A DNA stretch of 64,000 nt from Thamnaconus septentrionalis (Eukaryota; Chordata; Actinopteri; Tetraodontiformes; Monacanthidae). This document shows positions 44,730 through 57,356 of the stretch, in pieces (the stretch's first letter is position 1; each line of letters opens with the position of its first letter). The position numbers and the translations under genes were made by a program. The notes under the pieces are model-generated. The model saw nothing but the letters and a program-made list of their open reading frames with translations. It searched no databases and was not told the origin of the DNA. Location: assembly GCA_009823395.1 (NCBI GenBank), contig CM020501.1:32284361-32348360 (forward strand). Direction: 5' to 3'.

Positions 44730-45613
44730 CCTAAAACAAAGAACACACCATCAGTCTAGTGTTTTATACCATATAACTACAGAATATCTCTGATATTGTG
44801 ATACAGGAACGCAATAGTGGCTCATACACACCTTAAACAACAAGGCAATTTTTTTTTGTCACCACTAGAGAGTGAAGCTGTACTCCAGTCTTGTGTACAA
44901 AGCAACAAACACCCACATCGTGAGCAAGGAAAATATTGAGTCATTATTAACGCACATAATGATAATAATGTTACTAATGATAGTAATACTAATACTACTA
45001 CTAATAATAATAACAATAACAATAATTATAATTAGAATAGATTTTATTTATAATGCAATTTACATTTGTGGGCAAATCTCAAAGTGCACAGTACACTAAA
45101 AAACAAAAACAAAACGAATCTTGTCTTAACTTGAGCCTTGTAAACAAGTGCGGTAAACAAGGCGTGTATCTAATCTATTGCATATTTGACCCACCCAAAA
45201 CTAAATGTTAGCATGACTGGCAGTAGTTAGTAATCTGGGTCAAGAATGCCACAGCCGCACACCCTTTAATTTCGCATTTCAACAGCTGACCGACGAACAA
45301 GGCTGGTTTACTCACATGCGTGTCAAGAAACTTGTGTGAAATGTTTGGAAGCAGCGAGCAACACCACTGCCACTAGCATGGCCCATACTAAACTACACGT
45401 GGCTTCCTCAATTGTGCTTCAACTAAGTCGCCTACGCTGTTTAAAACGCCTCTTCCACTTTTTGTGTTGCCTGAAAATATCCAAAAATTAGCTGCCAACA
45501 GCAAACACGAGCTAAAATAACGCTGACGGGCAGGAAAGGTTTAACAGCATGCTACTGTTAGCACTTCATAGCTAAACGCTAAATGTTCATGTGTCGCAAG
45601 CAGGGATACTTAC

Positions 45614-45800
45614 CTTTAAACGCAGTCGATACTATAGAAGTGGCGTCTTTTTCTGTGTAGCAGTTTTAGGTTGTCATGGTGTCGTTACAAACGAGCTGAC
45701 AAAAACAGGACGGGCGAAAGCAGATGATTTCAGGTCGCCTCATAACTGACATGCTGCTGCTGCTTGTTGTCGTCGTCGTCGTCGTCGCTGAGTGGACGTT
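45614..45800 (-). promoter_or_regulatory. rps6kb2: rps6kb2 5' non-coding exon and promoter region
   Basis: On the minus strand GCGTTTAAAG is followed by the strong donor GTAAGTATCC (exon edge at 45614). The coding exon 44676-44729 starts with an acceptor just before its ATG, so this is the likely untranslated first exon. Upstream is CpG-rich sequence with a GTC/CGT tandem at about 45768-45786. Confidence 0.5.
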
Positions 45801-45807
45801 TAACGCC

Positions 45808-45815
45808 TGACGTCA
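45808..45815. promoter_or_regulatory. Palindromic CRE site
   Basis: TGACGTCA, the full CREB/ATF consensus, next to the CpG-rich 5' end of rps6kb2. Such sites close to a start site are often functional, but this is a match only. Confidence 0.45.
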
Positions 45816-46280
45816 ACACGTCTCCGCGTCGACTCAACTGTTTTAGAAGGTAGATGAATGTATGTTTAGATGAGTGTGTTATTAAACCTTTTTTGAGACA
45901 CCGCACATTTTTTTTTTTACATTAAAAAAAAATGCCATGGCACACACCACCAACCAAAACTACTACAAAATTACACTTTTCTTTTTTAAGCCAAATAATG
46001 AAAGTCTCTTTTAATTTATTAATGCTCACTCAGTGTGAACCCTGGGCCTTTTTTTTTTTTTTTTTTAGATAAGAATCCCTTCTTTTTTTCCTTTTTTTTT
46101 TTTTATCCCACATTGAGTAAATTCGCTTAGTTATGGTCGCTTGTACAGTGCAAAGAGAGGAATGATAAATAAAGGAAATAAAATGACTTTACAAATCATC
46201 TACATATCTCAGGAAAATGAATGATGAGGAAAATACGCTTACATTTATTTTGGTGGACATCCCAAAAGAAATGAAGAAAG

Positions 46281-46309
46281 AAAGGTAAAAAAATAAAAAT
46301 AAAAATTAA
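46281..46309 (-). terminator. Pol III terminator of tRNA-Lys
   Basis: The minus strand has several T runs (TTTTTATTTTTATTTTTTT-like) starting within a few bases of the tRNA 3' end. Confidence 0.75.
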
Positions 46310-46382
46310 CGCCCGAACAGGGACTTGAACCCTGGACCCTCAGATTAAAAGTCTGATGCTCTACCGACTGAGCTATCCGGGC
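46310..46382 (-). tRNA. tRNA-Lys (anticodon TTT)
   Basis: The minus strand folds as a standard tRNA: acceptor GCCCGGA pairing with TTCGGGC, D arm TAGCTCAGTCGGTAGAGCA, anticodon loop CTTTTAA, and T arm GGTTCAAGTCC. It looks identical to the common vertebrate tRNA-Lys(TTT). A/B boxes are intact, no intron is present, and minus-strand T runs directly downstream serve as a Pol III terminator. Confidence 0.95.
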
Positions 46383-46704
46383 TCCGAAAAATTAAGGAGA
46401 TAACGTACTTAAAATACGTAGACAACCGAAAGTTCTGGACGACACAGGAACAATGTTAATTAACAAGGTAATTTGTGCAACAATGAGAAGCTTCACGGAC
46501 ATTCGATGAGAGGATTGTGTCATTTGCTCGTGGCCGGCGCGATGATCAATCCGGCCTGAGAATGGAGTAGTGGCGCCATTTTTTTTTAAGAGTACATACA
46601 ATGTTTTACCGAACGCTTTCACGATGAAGAACCCAATGATAAAATGCAAACCGATATAAATGTAGGCTAATAGATTAGTGCATGCATATATGCGTGAGCT
46701 TGGC

Positions 46705-46720
46705 AAAAAAAAAGAAGAAA
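46705..46720 (-). terminator. Pol III terminator of tRNA-Thr
   Basis: The minus strand downstream of the tRNA carries TTTTCTTC followed by a run of nine T residues. Confidence 0.7.
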
Positions 46721-46727
46721 AGGATGA

Positions 46728-46800
46728 AGGCCCCAGCGAGATTTGAACTCGCGACCCCTGGTTTACAAGACCAGTGCTCTAACCCCTGAGCTATGGAGCC
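46728..46800 (-). tRNA. tRNA-Thr (anticodon TGT)
   Basis: The minus strand reads GGCTCCATAGCTCAGGGG at the 5' end, anticodon loop CTTGTAA, and T arm GAGTTCAAATCTC, closing with GGGGCC plus discriminator T. It matches the vertebrate tRNA-Thr(TGT) pattern with intact promoter boxes and no intron. It lies 345 bases from tRNA-Lys on the same strand. Confidence 0.95.
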
Positions 46801-46809
46801 ATTCACAAC

Positions 46810-48470
46810 CAATGACGAACAAATACTTTATTTAAAAGTAAACTAAACACAAATATACTACACTTCATAGAAAGTGATTTATACATATATATATGTATAT
46901 TAAATGATCAGAAAATCACAGTATTGACTTCCGGTGAGCAAAAACGCTGCCGTTATCTTTAAATCTGACTAATACAATTCACCCTGAATTTGAAGAAATC
47001 AGAGATTGTTTCTGGTTTATTCCTAAACAGAGAGAGAGATTGACAGATATTTACAGATAGAACCGCCACTAGGGACATTGTTAGTTCGATGCGTTGGTCG
47101 CTTACGTGCTCCCATCAAATTATAACCATTTTCACGATTCAAAACGCTACCAGTACTGGACAGAAGAACCGTGTGGTACTCGACAAAATCTGTCCGGACT
47201 ACGAAATCTGTCCGGGGTCCAAGATTTCCGGCGATTTTGAATGACGTAGCAAACTGTCATTGGCGAACCGATCCAACATCCTCACCTCTGGATTGTGACT
47301 TCACTGATCATTACACGGAAAGACAAAATCTGTGTTTGATCTTGACTGACTTTTTATGTATGCGCCATGGCAAAATTAAAGAATAATAAAACATTTTAAT
47401 ATTAGTTTTCAGCAGAGCCAAAGCTGGCAGAGGAGAAGGCCAAAGAAAAGATTGAGGCTTGATGACCAATACGCCTCTTAAGTGTTGTCTAATCAACTTA
47501 TGACTTTCATCTTTGGGTTATGGGAAATGTTTTTTTTTTTAGATTTTATTGTACCTTTCACAAGATGATTAAAAGCAAGCATCGTCAAAAGACAACCAGT
47601 ATTTGTTACTTCATTGTCATTCAGTTTTTGGTTCCTCTGCATAAATGCAAAGACGGGCAAAGACGACGAGAGTTTTTTTTCAGTAATAAAACACTTTACT
47701 AATAAATCTAAATAATTCAAGTCACACATGATTGTATAAACAACAGCACTCCCGTGTGAAATGCAGTGTAACAGAACGAGGTGGGGAACCAAGTGAACGC
47801 ATCGTTTTGTCGTGGTGATTCAAAACGTGAATACTCCAAAAAGATGAAGTCGAAAACTCGACACACTGCGCTGCTCTGTATTCCTGGGCCTCTTTTCGTT
47901 TTTCACTGTTATTTGTAGCCACTCAGGTGGCGTCGCTTCGTTTGCAATGTGTTTATTTCCTGGTTCCTAGATTCGTCTTTCGCGGACCCTTCGTGGATTA
48001 GTCCACTTGGTTGTAAAGATAGGGGGTGTTGGTTCTGACAGAGGTGAACACAAATGGAACAATTTAAATTGCATCTTTAAGTATGTTAATAATGTTAAGG
48101 ATAGAATGTTGCTATACTCAATTGTAAAGTACAATTTCAAAGTTTGTGACCTGTCCATGGGTGTTTTCGCTCCACCAGGGGGCAGCAGGGGGCTGGCTGG
48201 TGATGGTGGGGGAGGAGGGGAGCCTCGAGTCCGCCTGTGGGTGAGGGGCAGAGGCGGTTATCCCACCACCCACTGAACGCCACTCCTCACGGCGGTTCCC
48301 AATCACTCTCGAAACTCGGTAAACAGATGAACGCCAAAGGATAACTTTGGGCAAACCATGGGAAACGTTTTGTCGACGCATTCTTGGGACTGCGGACGTC
48401 CTCCCTTAACTCGTTAGAGCAAATCTACGCCTTGGGTCCGTCTGGATTAATATTGTTGTTATCATAATTT
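46810..48470. other. Intergenic region between the tRNA pair and the dtx4 5' region
   Basis: No supported gene. A short in-frame stretch at about 47416-47463 (EEKAKEKIEA, then stop) follows a TTTTCAG but has no partner exon. The region includes the CTCF-type motif at 48172. Confidence 0.4.
48172..48185 (+). promoter_or_regulatory. CTCF-type motif between rps6kb2/tRNAs and dtx4
   Basis: CCACCAGGGGGCAG fits CCASYAGRKGGCRS at every position and lies in a GC-rich island about 1.4 kb from the tRNA pair. It is a candidate boundary element between the divergent rps6kb2 and dtx4 units. Confidence 0.5.
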
Positions 48471-48479
48471 TTTATTTGA

Positions 48480-49480
48480 CCGGCTTCCAAGAAAAGAGAG
48501 TTGGCTTTGTGCGAGCAGCCGAGACGTGATCGGGGGAGCCATGGTGGAGCCCAGGGAGATAAAGATACATTTTCATCCATGAAGTCTATTTGGGTTTTGC
48601 TCCAAATCTCTTACATTGGCAGAGTGGAGCCACGGTACACATCGGCAGGTAATTATAATTTTGAGCAGTATAAAAATGAGGAGACACGTCAAAAATAAGC
48701 CATAAGAAGTGCAAGGATACATTCAACGACTATCAAGACGTGGTTCACTTGTGCTTTATTGACAAAAAAAGCGTCGTCTTGAGACGTAGCTGTGACGTCC
48801 ACTAGAGCACAGTTCGTCGAAGGTGTTTTTTTTTTTTTTTTTTTTTTAGGTCGTTTTCCATGTTGCCGGACCAGTTGAGCGAGTTGTGACGCAACCCGAG
48901 TGCCTCTTGTTACTGATGCTGCGCTACTTTCTTAACATTTCGCTATTCTACGCCCAAATCTACGCTTGTTGTGCGTCTGGAGGAAAAGCCACTGGTTTAG
49001 CTGTTGCTACCCAGACAGACCCCGCAGAGGCCGGTTCCGCCCATGTTTACATGCAGACATATCGAGCTCATGTTGCACACTTCTGAACAACCAACGCCTT
49101 ATTTCGACGTACATGCTTCCCGCACGCTAAGGACATTTCTTCCACCCAAAACAGGAATGGCACCAAGAGGCCGTCGCTGGGAATAACAGGAGTCGCCGGT
49201 GGAAGCTATCCGTGTCTGCTAGTGAACGCTTTGTATTCGCTCGTCAACGCCGCTTTATAAATCGTGTTGCGGCTTTTTATTTATTTATTTATTTATTTTT
49301 AAATACCGAGACAGTCTGGTCTGGTTTGGCGAGGACTTGCGAGACTTCTTTTCCCCTGCCTGGTCTGGATCTTCGTAAAATGCACCGCCTTAGCACGGCG
49401 CTAGCCCACCAGCGGCCCAATGTAAGATGCGCGCCGCCTTTGTTTTAGTTGACTTGCACATCATCGTTTTTTTTTTTTGT
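48480..49480 (+). promoter_or_regulatory. dtx4: Candidate dtx4 promoter and untranslated first exon region
   Basis: CpG-containing sequence upstream of the first coding exon. Because that exon begins with a strong acceptor (CTCTCTCTTCCAG ending at 49886), at least one untranslated exon must lie upstream; I cannot fix its borders. Confidence 0.3.
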
Positions 49481-49902
49481 TTTGATTGTCCTCTCAAGAG
49501 AGCAAGCATGTCTGCGTCTTGAAGCATTACAGTGGATCATAGCAATGCTCGAATTGTGTGTTTGGTCGTATGGTCGGGCTTAATTTCGGCAAGCATAAGG
49601 GACATTCTCAACCGCTTCACGCAAAAAGCTCAACGGAGCTGAATGACCGAAAACAGCGAACAACCACCACCAAAATTCACGTAGACGTCTCTAGCCATGC
49701 CCACTTTCACCTTTCCAAAACCCAAAACGACAACCCGTGTTTTATGGATAAGCCTTTTCCTCTCCATAGTCCCAAGCAAACCCTCCCCTCACTCCCAGCG
49801 GCTCCGCGATGGCGCTACTACTCCCCCAAACTCCCCGACTCACTGGCGCTTCCTCGGCTCAACCTCCTTGTCTCTCTCTCTTCCAGGGCCAACAGTAACA
49901 AC

Positions 49903-52900
49903 ATGCTCCAGGCCTCCGCCGTGGTGGTGTGGGAATGGCTGAACGAACACGGCCGGTGGAGGCCATACAGCCCAGCCGTGTCCCACCAGATAGAGGCGGC
50001 CATTCGGAGCAGCGACCCCCGGGGAGGAAGCGTGGTCCTCGGCCAGGTGGACAGCCGGCTCTCGCCCTACATCATAGACCTCCAGTCCATGCACCAGTTT
50101 AGACAAGACACAGGTAAATAAGAAAGCGTTGAGGAGAATGCAAACACTGTGCAGACGGGGCGCGTTTTGGCTTTGATTGCTCACGTCGTGTGGGTGTTAA
50201 AAGTGCTATGAGTTAAGGGAAAGCCCATCATCGCCCAAAGCATCACACCTGTTGTTCCTCCATCTAGACCAGGGGTGTCACACTCCTTTTAGCCAATAGT
50301 GGAAAATCTATTCCAAAGCGGCCCGGACTGGTAAAATCATAGTATAATAGTAACTTAAAATAACAACAACTTTACAATGTTTTCTTTGTTTTACTTTGGT
50401 CGTGTTCTAGGAACACTCTGCACTCTGCATGGACTTTTCTCTTTTTTGACAGAGACATTTTGGGGCATTGAGAGTGGCAAATAGGAGATGTAATAGGGTA
50501 GGTAGGAAGACAGCGTAGCAACGTAGCTTCAGAGTGGCTGTACTTGGACCCACTTGCTCAGCCCTGGTGTGAACAGTTTGTTTTCATAGAAGAAAATCCT
50601 ATTGCAGCATCCAGTGGACAGGAGAACAGCAGTTTCTATAATTAAAAAATTTAAGCTTGTTTTTAAACTTTGTAAAATCATCTTGTGGGCCGGAAAAAAA
50701 CACGTTTGCAGCCCTGATCTGGCCGCCGGGCCGCATGTTTGACACCCTTGATCTAGACTGTTTTGGTTTGTCAGCTTGTTGCCAACTTATTATCAGTTGC
50801 ACAGATAGGTTAACTCTGTGGAGGGTTTTGTGATTGTTGACATGAACCATTGGATTAATTTTTCACTCTCATGCAGTACAGAGATCATAAAAAACCCCAC
50901 TTAGTCTCTTTAGGGTTTGCATTTTTCCAGCCTGTAATTCACTTTTTACAGTGTCTGATTTTCAATGTGCAAGACTGTTATCATCGAAAATTCAGTGCAT
51001 CAGTGGCATAGGTGTGCATTACCCGACAAAATCCCCAAAGACATATACTAAATTTGTGTCTTTGTGTTTGTGCGCGGGTGTGCGTGCATGTGTCAAGGTT
51101 TATGCTAAATGGTTAAAGCTACATTGATACACATCTAACGTGAGTTTTGACAAAAAAAATACACAATGTGCATCTAATAGAATAGTATAAAATGATTGGG
51201 CTGGTTAACAGTTTGTTCCATGATTGCGTTTGTCAACAAAGTATCTTGAGACACTGACACGATTGTAAAGGTCATGTGAACAGAATCTACAACAATTAAA
51301 CTACTCACCTTTAAAAAAAAAAAAAAAAAAAAGAGGCAACTTTCTGTGTAGCTGATAGTTTCAGAACTCACCAGCTCAGAGAAGAATGAACAAGATACTC
51401 ACACGATGACAGCAATAAATGATAGCATTAAGGTGCGTTTTGAACTAAGTGGGATGAGTGTGTGGGGTAGCTGACAACCATCAGTATGATGTTGTGGAGC
51501 AGCTGCAAATGAGCTGAACACAATTCAGCTGGATACATTCTTTAGCATAGACGCACACTAGCAGCAGCTGCAGACTCGTGACATTATATGAAAGTAAGAG
51601 GAAGACCATGCTTTTTTTTCCTGGCAAGAATGGAATATGTCTAGTGAGCTGAAAGTTGTCTCCTCATATCCCCCCCCCCGGAACTTTTCATGCTTTCTTT
51701 TCTCGCCCTCCCCTTTTTACAAGTGTTCAGTTTCGTCAATAGACAAAGTCCCTGGGGCCTTTGGTATTGGATCCAATATGGGAGTGACAAAAAGGGTTGT
51801 GTGTGTTGGGGGTAGTACGGTGGGAGTGGTTGTGTCAGGAGTGATATAATTGGGGAGTCTGTATTATCTCTCTCTCTTCCAATCGGACTTTGACTCCTCT
51901 ACCATTGTTTGGTTGTGTTGGCCAGATGTGAATTGTTGTTTTGTTTTCTTGACTCACACATATATGGTAGAAGAGTGCGAAACAGACTCATGAGTGCCAA
52001 GAGTTTAGTGGAGAAAGGTGGGTAGAAAGGCAAAAAGAAAGTATTGCTCTTGACACAACTGAGTTTTCGATCTTTTCGATCCATTTGTCAAAAAAGTTTG
52101 TTTTTTTTGCTTCCATTATCATCTTTTCACTTAATATGAATAACAGAAATGAGCGGAATCAAAGACCTTTGAGGGAACAAACTGGGAATTTGTTGCTGGC
52201 ATCAGCTCTGTTTGATTAATGCTGCGTGCTTCGGTGTTTACGCGTTCTCCTTTGTTGGATAGCAGCAATCTGGAGCAAGAATTGAAAGAATAGATTTATT
52301 GCACCGCTAAATCTCCTCCTCCCACAAAACATCTCCCACACTCACGTTACTGCCAATGAAAATGCTACAAAAAGTTAGTCAGAAAAATGTTTGTCAATTG
52401 TGTTTTGTTCTGTTTTTCCCTTTTTCACTGCAATTTCTTTATTTACGGTGAACAGTTTTTTTTTTTTGCATGACGTCAACAAAGCCATTGCAACACAATT
52501 CTTACCCACCAAGACCAAATTTGTGTCTTTGGCAAAGCTAGGTTTTTTGTACACTAAAGAATGGTGAGATAAGCCATGAAAATGTTTTTGTTGCTAAGCT
52601 ACTGATGTAATTGGCAGCAATCAGCAGGTGATCCACTGACAACATAAGGTATTGTTTAAATTCATTAAAAGCTAATAGAATTTTTTAGTATTTTTTTTTT
52701 TTTATCTATAAAGTACACTAACTTAAACTTTTGCAACCTCAGGGCCAGAAAAAAACTTGTGGGAATTGTAAAGATTGCCAACAAAAAGAGGTGGTTGTCA
52801 TCAAATGTGTTTCTTTTTATGTATTTGTATGTATATATACACAAAAACACACATGTTCATTGGAAAATTGCTTGTTAACAAAAATAACTAATTAGCAACT

Positions 52901-55900
52901 TGTAGACGTGGTAAAGACAACTTGCTGACTTTCAAAGGGCTGCTCTGACAACATGATGATGCGCTTCTTTTGTTGTTGTTGTTGTTGTTGTTGTTGTTTT
53001 TTATTTTATTTCCTCAGCCCTGTTCTGTGTTAGTTCTTGCTGGTCCTGTTGAAGGAAGCACATACCCAAACTCTGACAAGTCTCTGGGACATTAATCTGT
53101 TTTCTGACCAAACCCAACACTGCAATGACTTGCAGTGGCTCCCACTTATTATCAGTTGGCTCCCTGCAGTACAGCTGCATCAGTCAACGGTGGATTCATT
53201 GAGGACTTGGGTCACAGATTTGGCCTGCGATTGAGCCTGGCACTACCTTTAGGTAGACGCAGTCCATTTTCCACTGTGGCTGCCAATCACACCTGTTGAC
53301 ATTGTAGCTGCGTTTCCATTACAGATTTTTTGCAAAATAAGTCATATTTCTAAAATTACGGAGGTGCAGCTATTTCAGTTGTCACTACTGCTGTTGCCTC
53401 TGTTATCATCAGGAGACGATGGCAGCGGGTGATCGTTCAAAGGCAAAGTCGGTATGAATGGGAGCAGACAAGAATAAGGGGAGAGGATCATCACAGAGGA
53501 AGTCACAGATGAATTGTGGATTCAGAATTTCAGAATGAACTGGGATACGTTTAATGAGCTGTGTGATGTCATTGAACTGTGGATGTAGAGTGAAATATCT
53601 CCACTTTTCACAGTCAGTGAACTGGTCACGTGACCGCGTACCTCACGTCCGCTGACGTGTAATTGTGAAAAAGTGTCTCCATGTCACTTTTGCGATATTC
53701 CTCTATATGGATACGTCTGAAAAACCACCTGATGAGAGCTTCAAAACCTTTTAGCCATATTTGAGAGATTTTTCCAAGTTGAGCTGTTTCCATCACCAGT
53801 TTTTTTATTGCCATATTTATGTTATGCGCAATTCTAGGGGTCATGGAAACGTAGCTTGTGACCGCAATGCAGTACAGAAGTGCAGGACTTGACCGTCGAT
53901 GTCCTCTTGTTTTAATTACACGAGACCTCATCGCCACACTGGTCCCCAACCCTGCCAACCGTCTTGGTTCAGGACTCGGGAAGATTCAGGATCCTTCAGT
54001 GTTGGATTTGGTGTGAACGTCGTAAAAGAGAGTGAGGCACAAGTTGAATAAAAAACCCTCTTGAGATGGGAGTGAGCTAGTAGATTGTGGTGACGGTGTG
54101 GGGGAAGGGAGTGGAACCAAACATTAACCCAGGACTCGTGGTTATATACAGAGCGCAGCAGGCATTCAGAGTGTTCGGACACTTCCGTTGTCTCTCGTCT
54201 CTCTTCCAGGCCACCTTATTGGTCTATTGCTGTCTTTCTCTTGTCCTCGCCATCATTCTCTTGCTCTGCTTTTTCCTCTCACTCTATGGAGCTGAAAATT
54301 GACTCCGAGCTCAGGGGACTGAACTCTTTCAAGGTCGCATAAAGTGAGAACAATGATGGCGAGAAAGCTGGGGGTAGTGGGAGTCGCAGTAGAGTCGGGG
54401 GCAGCGGGTACAAATGAAACCATGGGGGAGGGAGTGGGAGGCATTAAGACGGAATACTGCTTTCTGGAAAATGATAAAAGTACTAAGATGGCTCAGAGGG
54501 ACGCTGTACCCCAACAGCTAAACTCTTGACTCTGCAGTTCTTCTCATTCAGCGAGACTTTGTGGTTTCAGTCGCAACATTTTCCCAATTCTCTGAACATG
54601 CTTCTTAAACAAAACTGGATCCTGATGCAACATGTGATTTCAATAAAGTAGATTTAAATCTTGACAGCAGCGTTGCCCTTTGAGAACAATGGTTCAATCA
54701 TGACTTGTGGAAACCCATTCTGTTCTGTGCCACTAAGCTGCACTATAGAGGTCAAGGTTGTGTGTGGTTTGTGGTGATATGGAACAGTGAAACTATTATA
54801 AGAAAAAAAAAGAAAAGTAAAATAAAGCATATTTAAAGTTTTTTTGTTGTAGTTTAGTGTATTTAAATGATAATATTTTGTTTGAGATGATGATTTCAGA
54901 AATTTTCTGTGTATGCAGCTTTTAAATAATGGCTACTGTGACAGTAGTGTATGCTTAAAATGTCATGGTCATAATTTGTTTTTATTGTTTTCTATAGGTG
55001 TTTTCATATCGTAGGGAGGAAATAGCAGTGTAGAAATATACAAGTGAAAAATCTGGAGCCGTCACCTCAGTAACTCAGCTTTGAGGTAGCGCACTGCCAG
55101 CTGCACGTAATGTCTGTTTTCCCAATGGCCACCACATAAATCACAAGAGAGCAGCGGAGAGGAGGATACCATGAGAGAGCGAGATGAAAAAGGTGGAAGG
55201 GTCAGCGTGCTGCCTTTTCCCTTTGTGTGCTGTTGTGAAACTCTGCGTGTCAAGTTACTGGAGACCTCAGGAGGGGACCTTGCTCACTTTCTGCACCACA
55301 ACTCACACACAACTCAGTACATTCAGGTCAGATACGGGGAATTGAGCAAAGACAAAAAAAAAAAAATCAGAGAAGTCTGTCCTCAGGAATGTTGTCTGTT
55401 TGCTGGGCTTTTGTTCTGTCCCCTGGTAGATGGAAACATTTCCTCAGCTGTGTTTCCTAAACATTTCTTTTGTGGTGGGCAACCAGTTTCAGGCAGCTCC
55501 TGTTCTTCCCAACCAACAATGGGGATGTTGGGTATGTCCTCATACTTCTTCTAACTGTGCCTTCTGGACTTTTTTTTCCCAACGTAATGAAAGAGCAGTT
55601 CGAGTGTGACGACGTCCATGGCCACGCCCAGAAGTAACTTGAATTCTAATCAGTGTTGGTTATAATGCTGGTGTGGATAGTGTCTGCACAATCATCTCCC
55701 TCTGTTTTCTATCAGCAGCTGCGTTTCCATGACAGTTTATCGCAAAATAAAAGCGATATTTCTGCAGGTGTTTCCATTGAATGGTGTGAAGCGCATAATC
55801 AGTATGTGAATGTGTACTGTACTGGGTGTAATACATAAAAAAAAAACTTGCAGTACATCCCACATGGTCCCCCATGGTTGGAAAAAAAAGTCAAGAGTAC

Positions 55901-57325
55901 CATTTTACCGCATTCCTGCCAATTTGTTGTTGTCACACAGCTGGAGGTGGAGGGCAGGAAGTGAGAAGGAGGTTATTTGCTGAGGATGTTTCATACAGCA
56001 GAAGGATTGGCCCGGTTCACGGTTGCTCCAATCGCTCTAACCGATCTTGCGCCACCTTGGCGTGTTATTATATCCACGTGACTGAAACCCAGCTATGCAT
56101 ATCAAACTGCATATCTCTAAACTCCTTTCTTTAATTCATCACTGGGTGGAGTGACACGGTGCTGTACTTACTGACTTGGTTTGGGCTCAAACAGATAGAA
56201 TTCTGGGTCTTTGTTCCCGAAGTTTTTTTTTTTTTTTACCATTGCTATCCAACACAGAGTCCGCCTCCATCAGATCATGGCTTCTTCTCAACACATATTT
56301 TCTTGATGATGGGAGTAGCTGCGCTCATCATGTGCTCTAGAAATCACTCCACCCAGCCGGTATGTGTGGAATGTTGTCCTCATTTTTCTTGAAACAACTC
56401 GGTCTTGTAATGTTATATTGTTATTTCACACAGGTCACAACTTGGAGTTGTTGGATTGTGTATCTGAGGACTTTTAAAGGCGGGTGGGACCTGTGGGACT
56501 TTTGCCTCCGTTTAGTTCGCTGAGCAGCTCACGTCTCAGACCCTCAAACTCTACTCACTATTTCAATTCACCTGTTTGATGAATGGTTTGAGTTCATTTA
56601 ATTTGGCTTAGTGTAATTGATTTCCAACACATGCTGTCAATATACACCACCAGTCAAAGGTTTGGACACATAGATGACCTAGAATAGCCACTCTTCACAT
56701 AAAATCTATGGAACATAACATATACATGAATCCACATATCTTGCTCATATATTTGATGTCTTCAGTGTATCTACAGTGTAGAAAGTAGTCAAGATACAGA
56801 AGAAACCGGTGTGTCCAAACTGTTGACTGGTGGTGTATTGGGCAGAAAATATTAGCAGACAGAACAGAAGAGGCATGGAACTCCCAATCCAGAGCACCGC
56901 TTCAGAGTAGCGACTCCAGGAAGGTGTTTGAATCCACAAATTCATTATATTTAATTTAATTTGGGTGTGGACAGTGCCAAGAGGTGTAAATGTCTAATAT
57001 TTCAATAAAACAGAAATTAATTTGCTTGGCATATGGCCTCGTGCAGAGTAGGCCTTGGTTCAGCCTGGATGCTGACCTTCCTCCTCTGAGTTACTGATGT
57101 TTATGGTTTCATGGTCAGTGAGGGGAGGGCGGGGGGGTGCTTGAAGCTTGTCACTCCACCCTTTCTGACCTGAGTGTGTGTGTGTGTGTGTGTGTGGGGA
57201 TGTGGGGGGTTGTAAATAGAACAATTAACAGCAGATGGTTCGTCTCCCTCTCCACCTGCCTCAGACCTTTGTGTCGTCTCCTCAGCATTTCTCACACTGA
57301 TTTAGTTCTTCAACATAATTCACCT

Positions 57326-57356
<31 letters not shown>

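Noticed and set aside
47400..47470. Possible terminal exon ending EEKAKEKIEA
   Set aside because: There is an acceptor-like TTTTCAG and a stop, but no partner exon, no recognisable family and no clear open frame upstream.
49558..49902. Upstream extension of the dtx4 ORF to an ATG at 49558
   Set aside because: It crosses a strong splice acceptor (CTCTCTTCCAG), and Deltex proteins start at the ATG at 49903.
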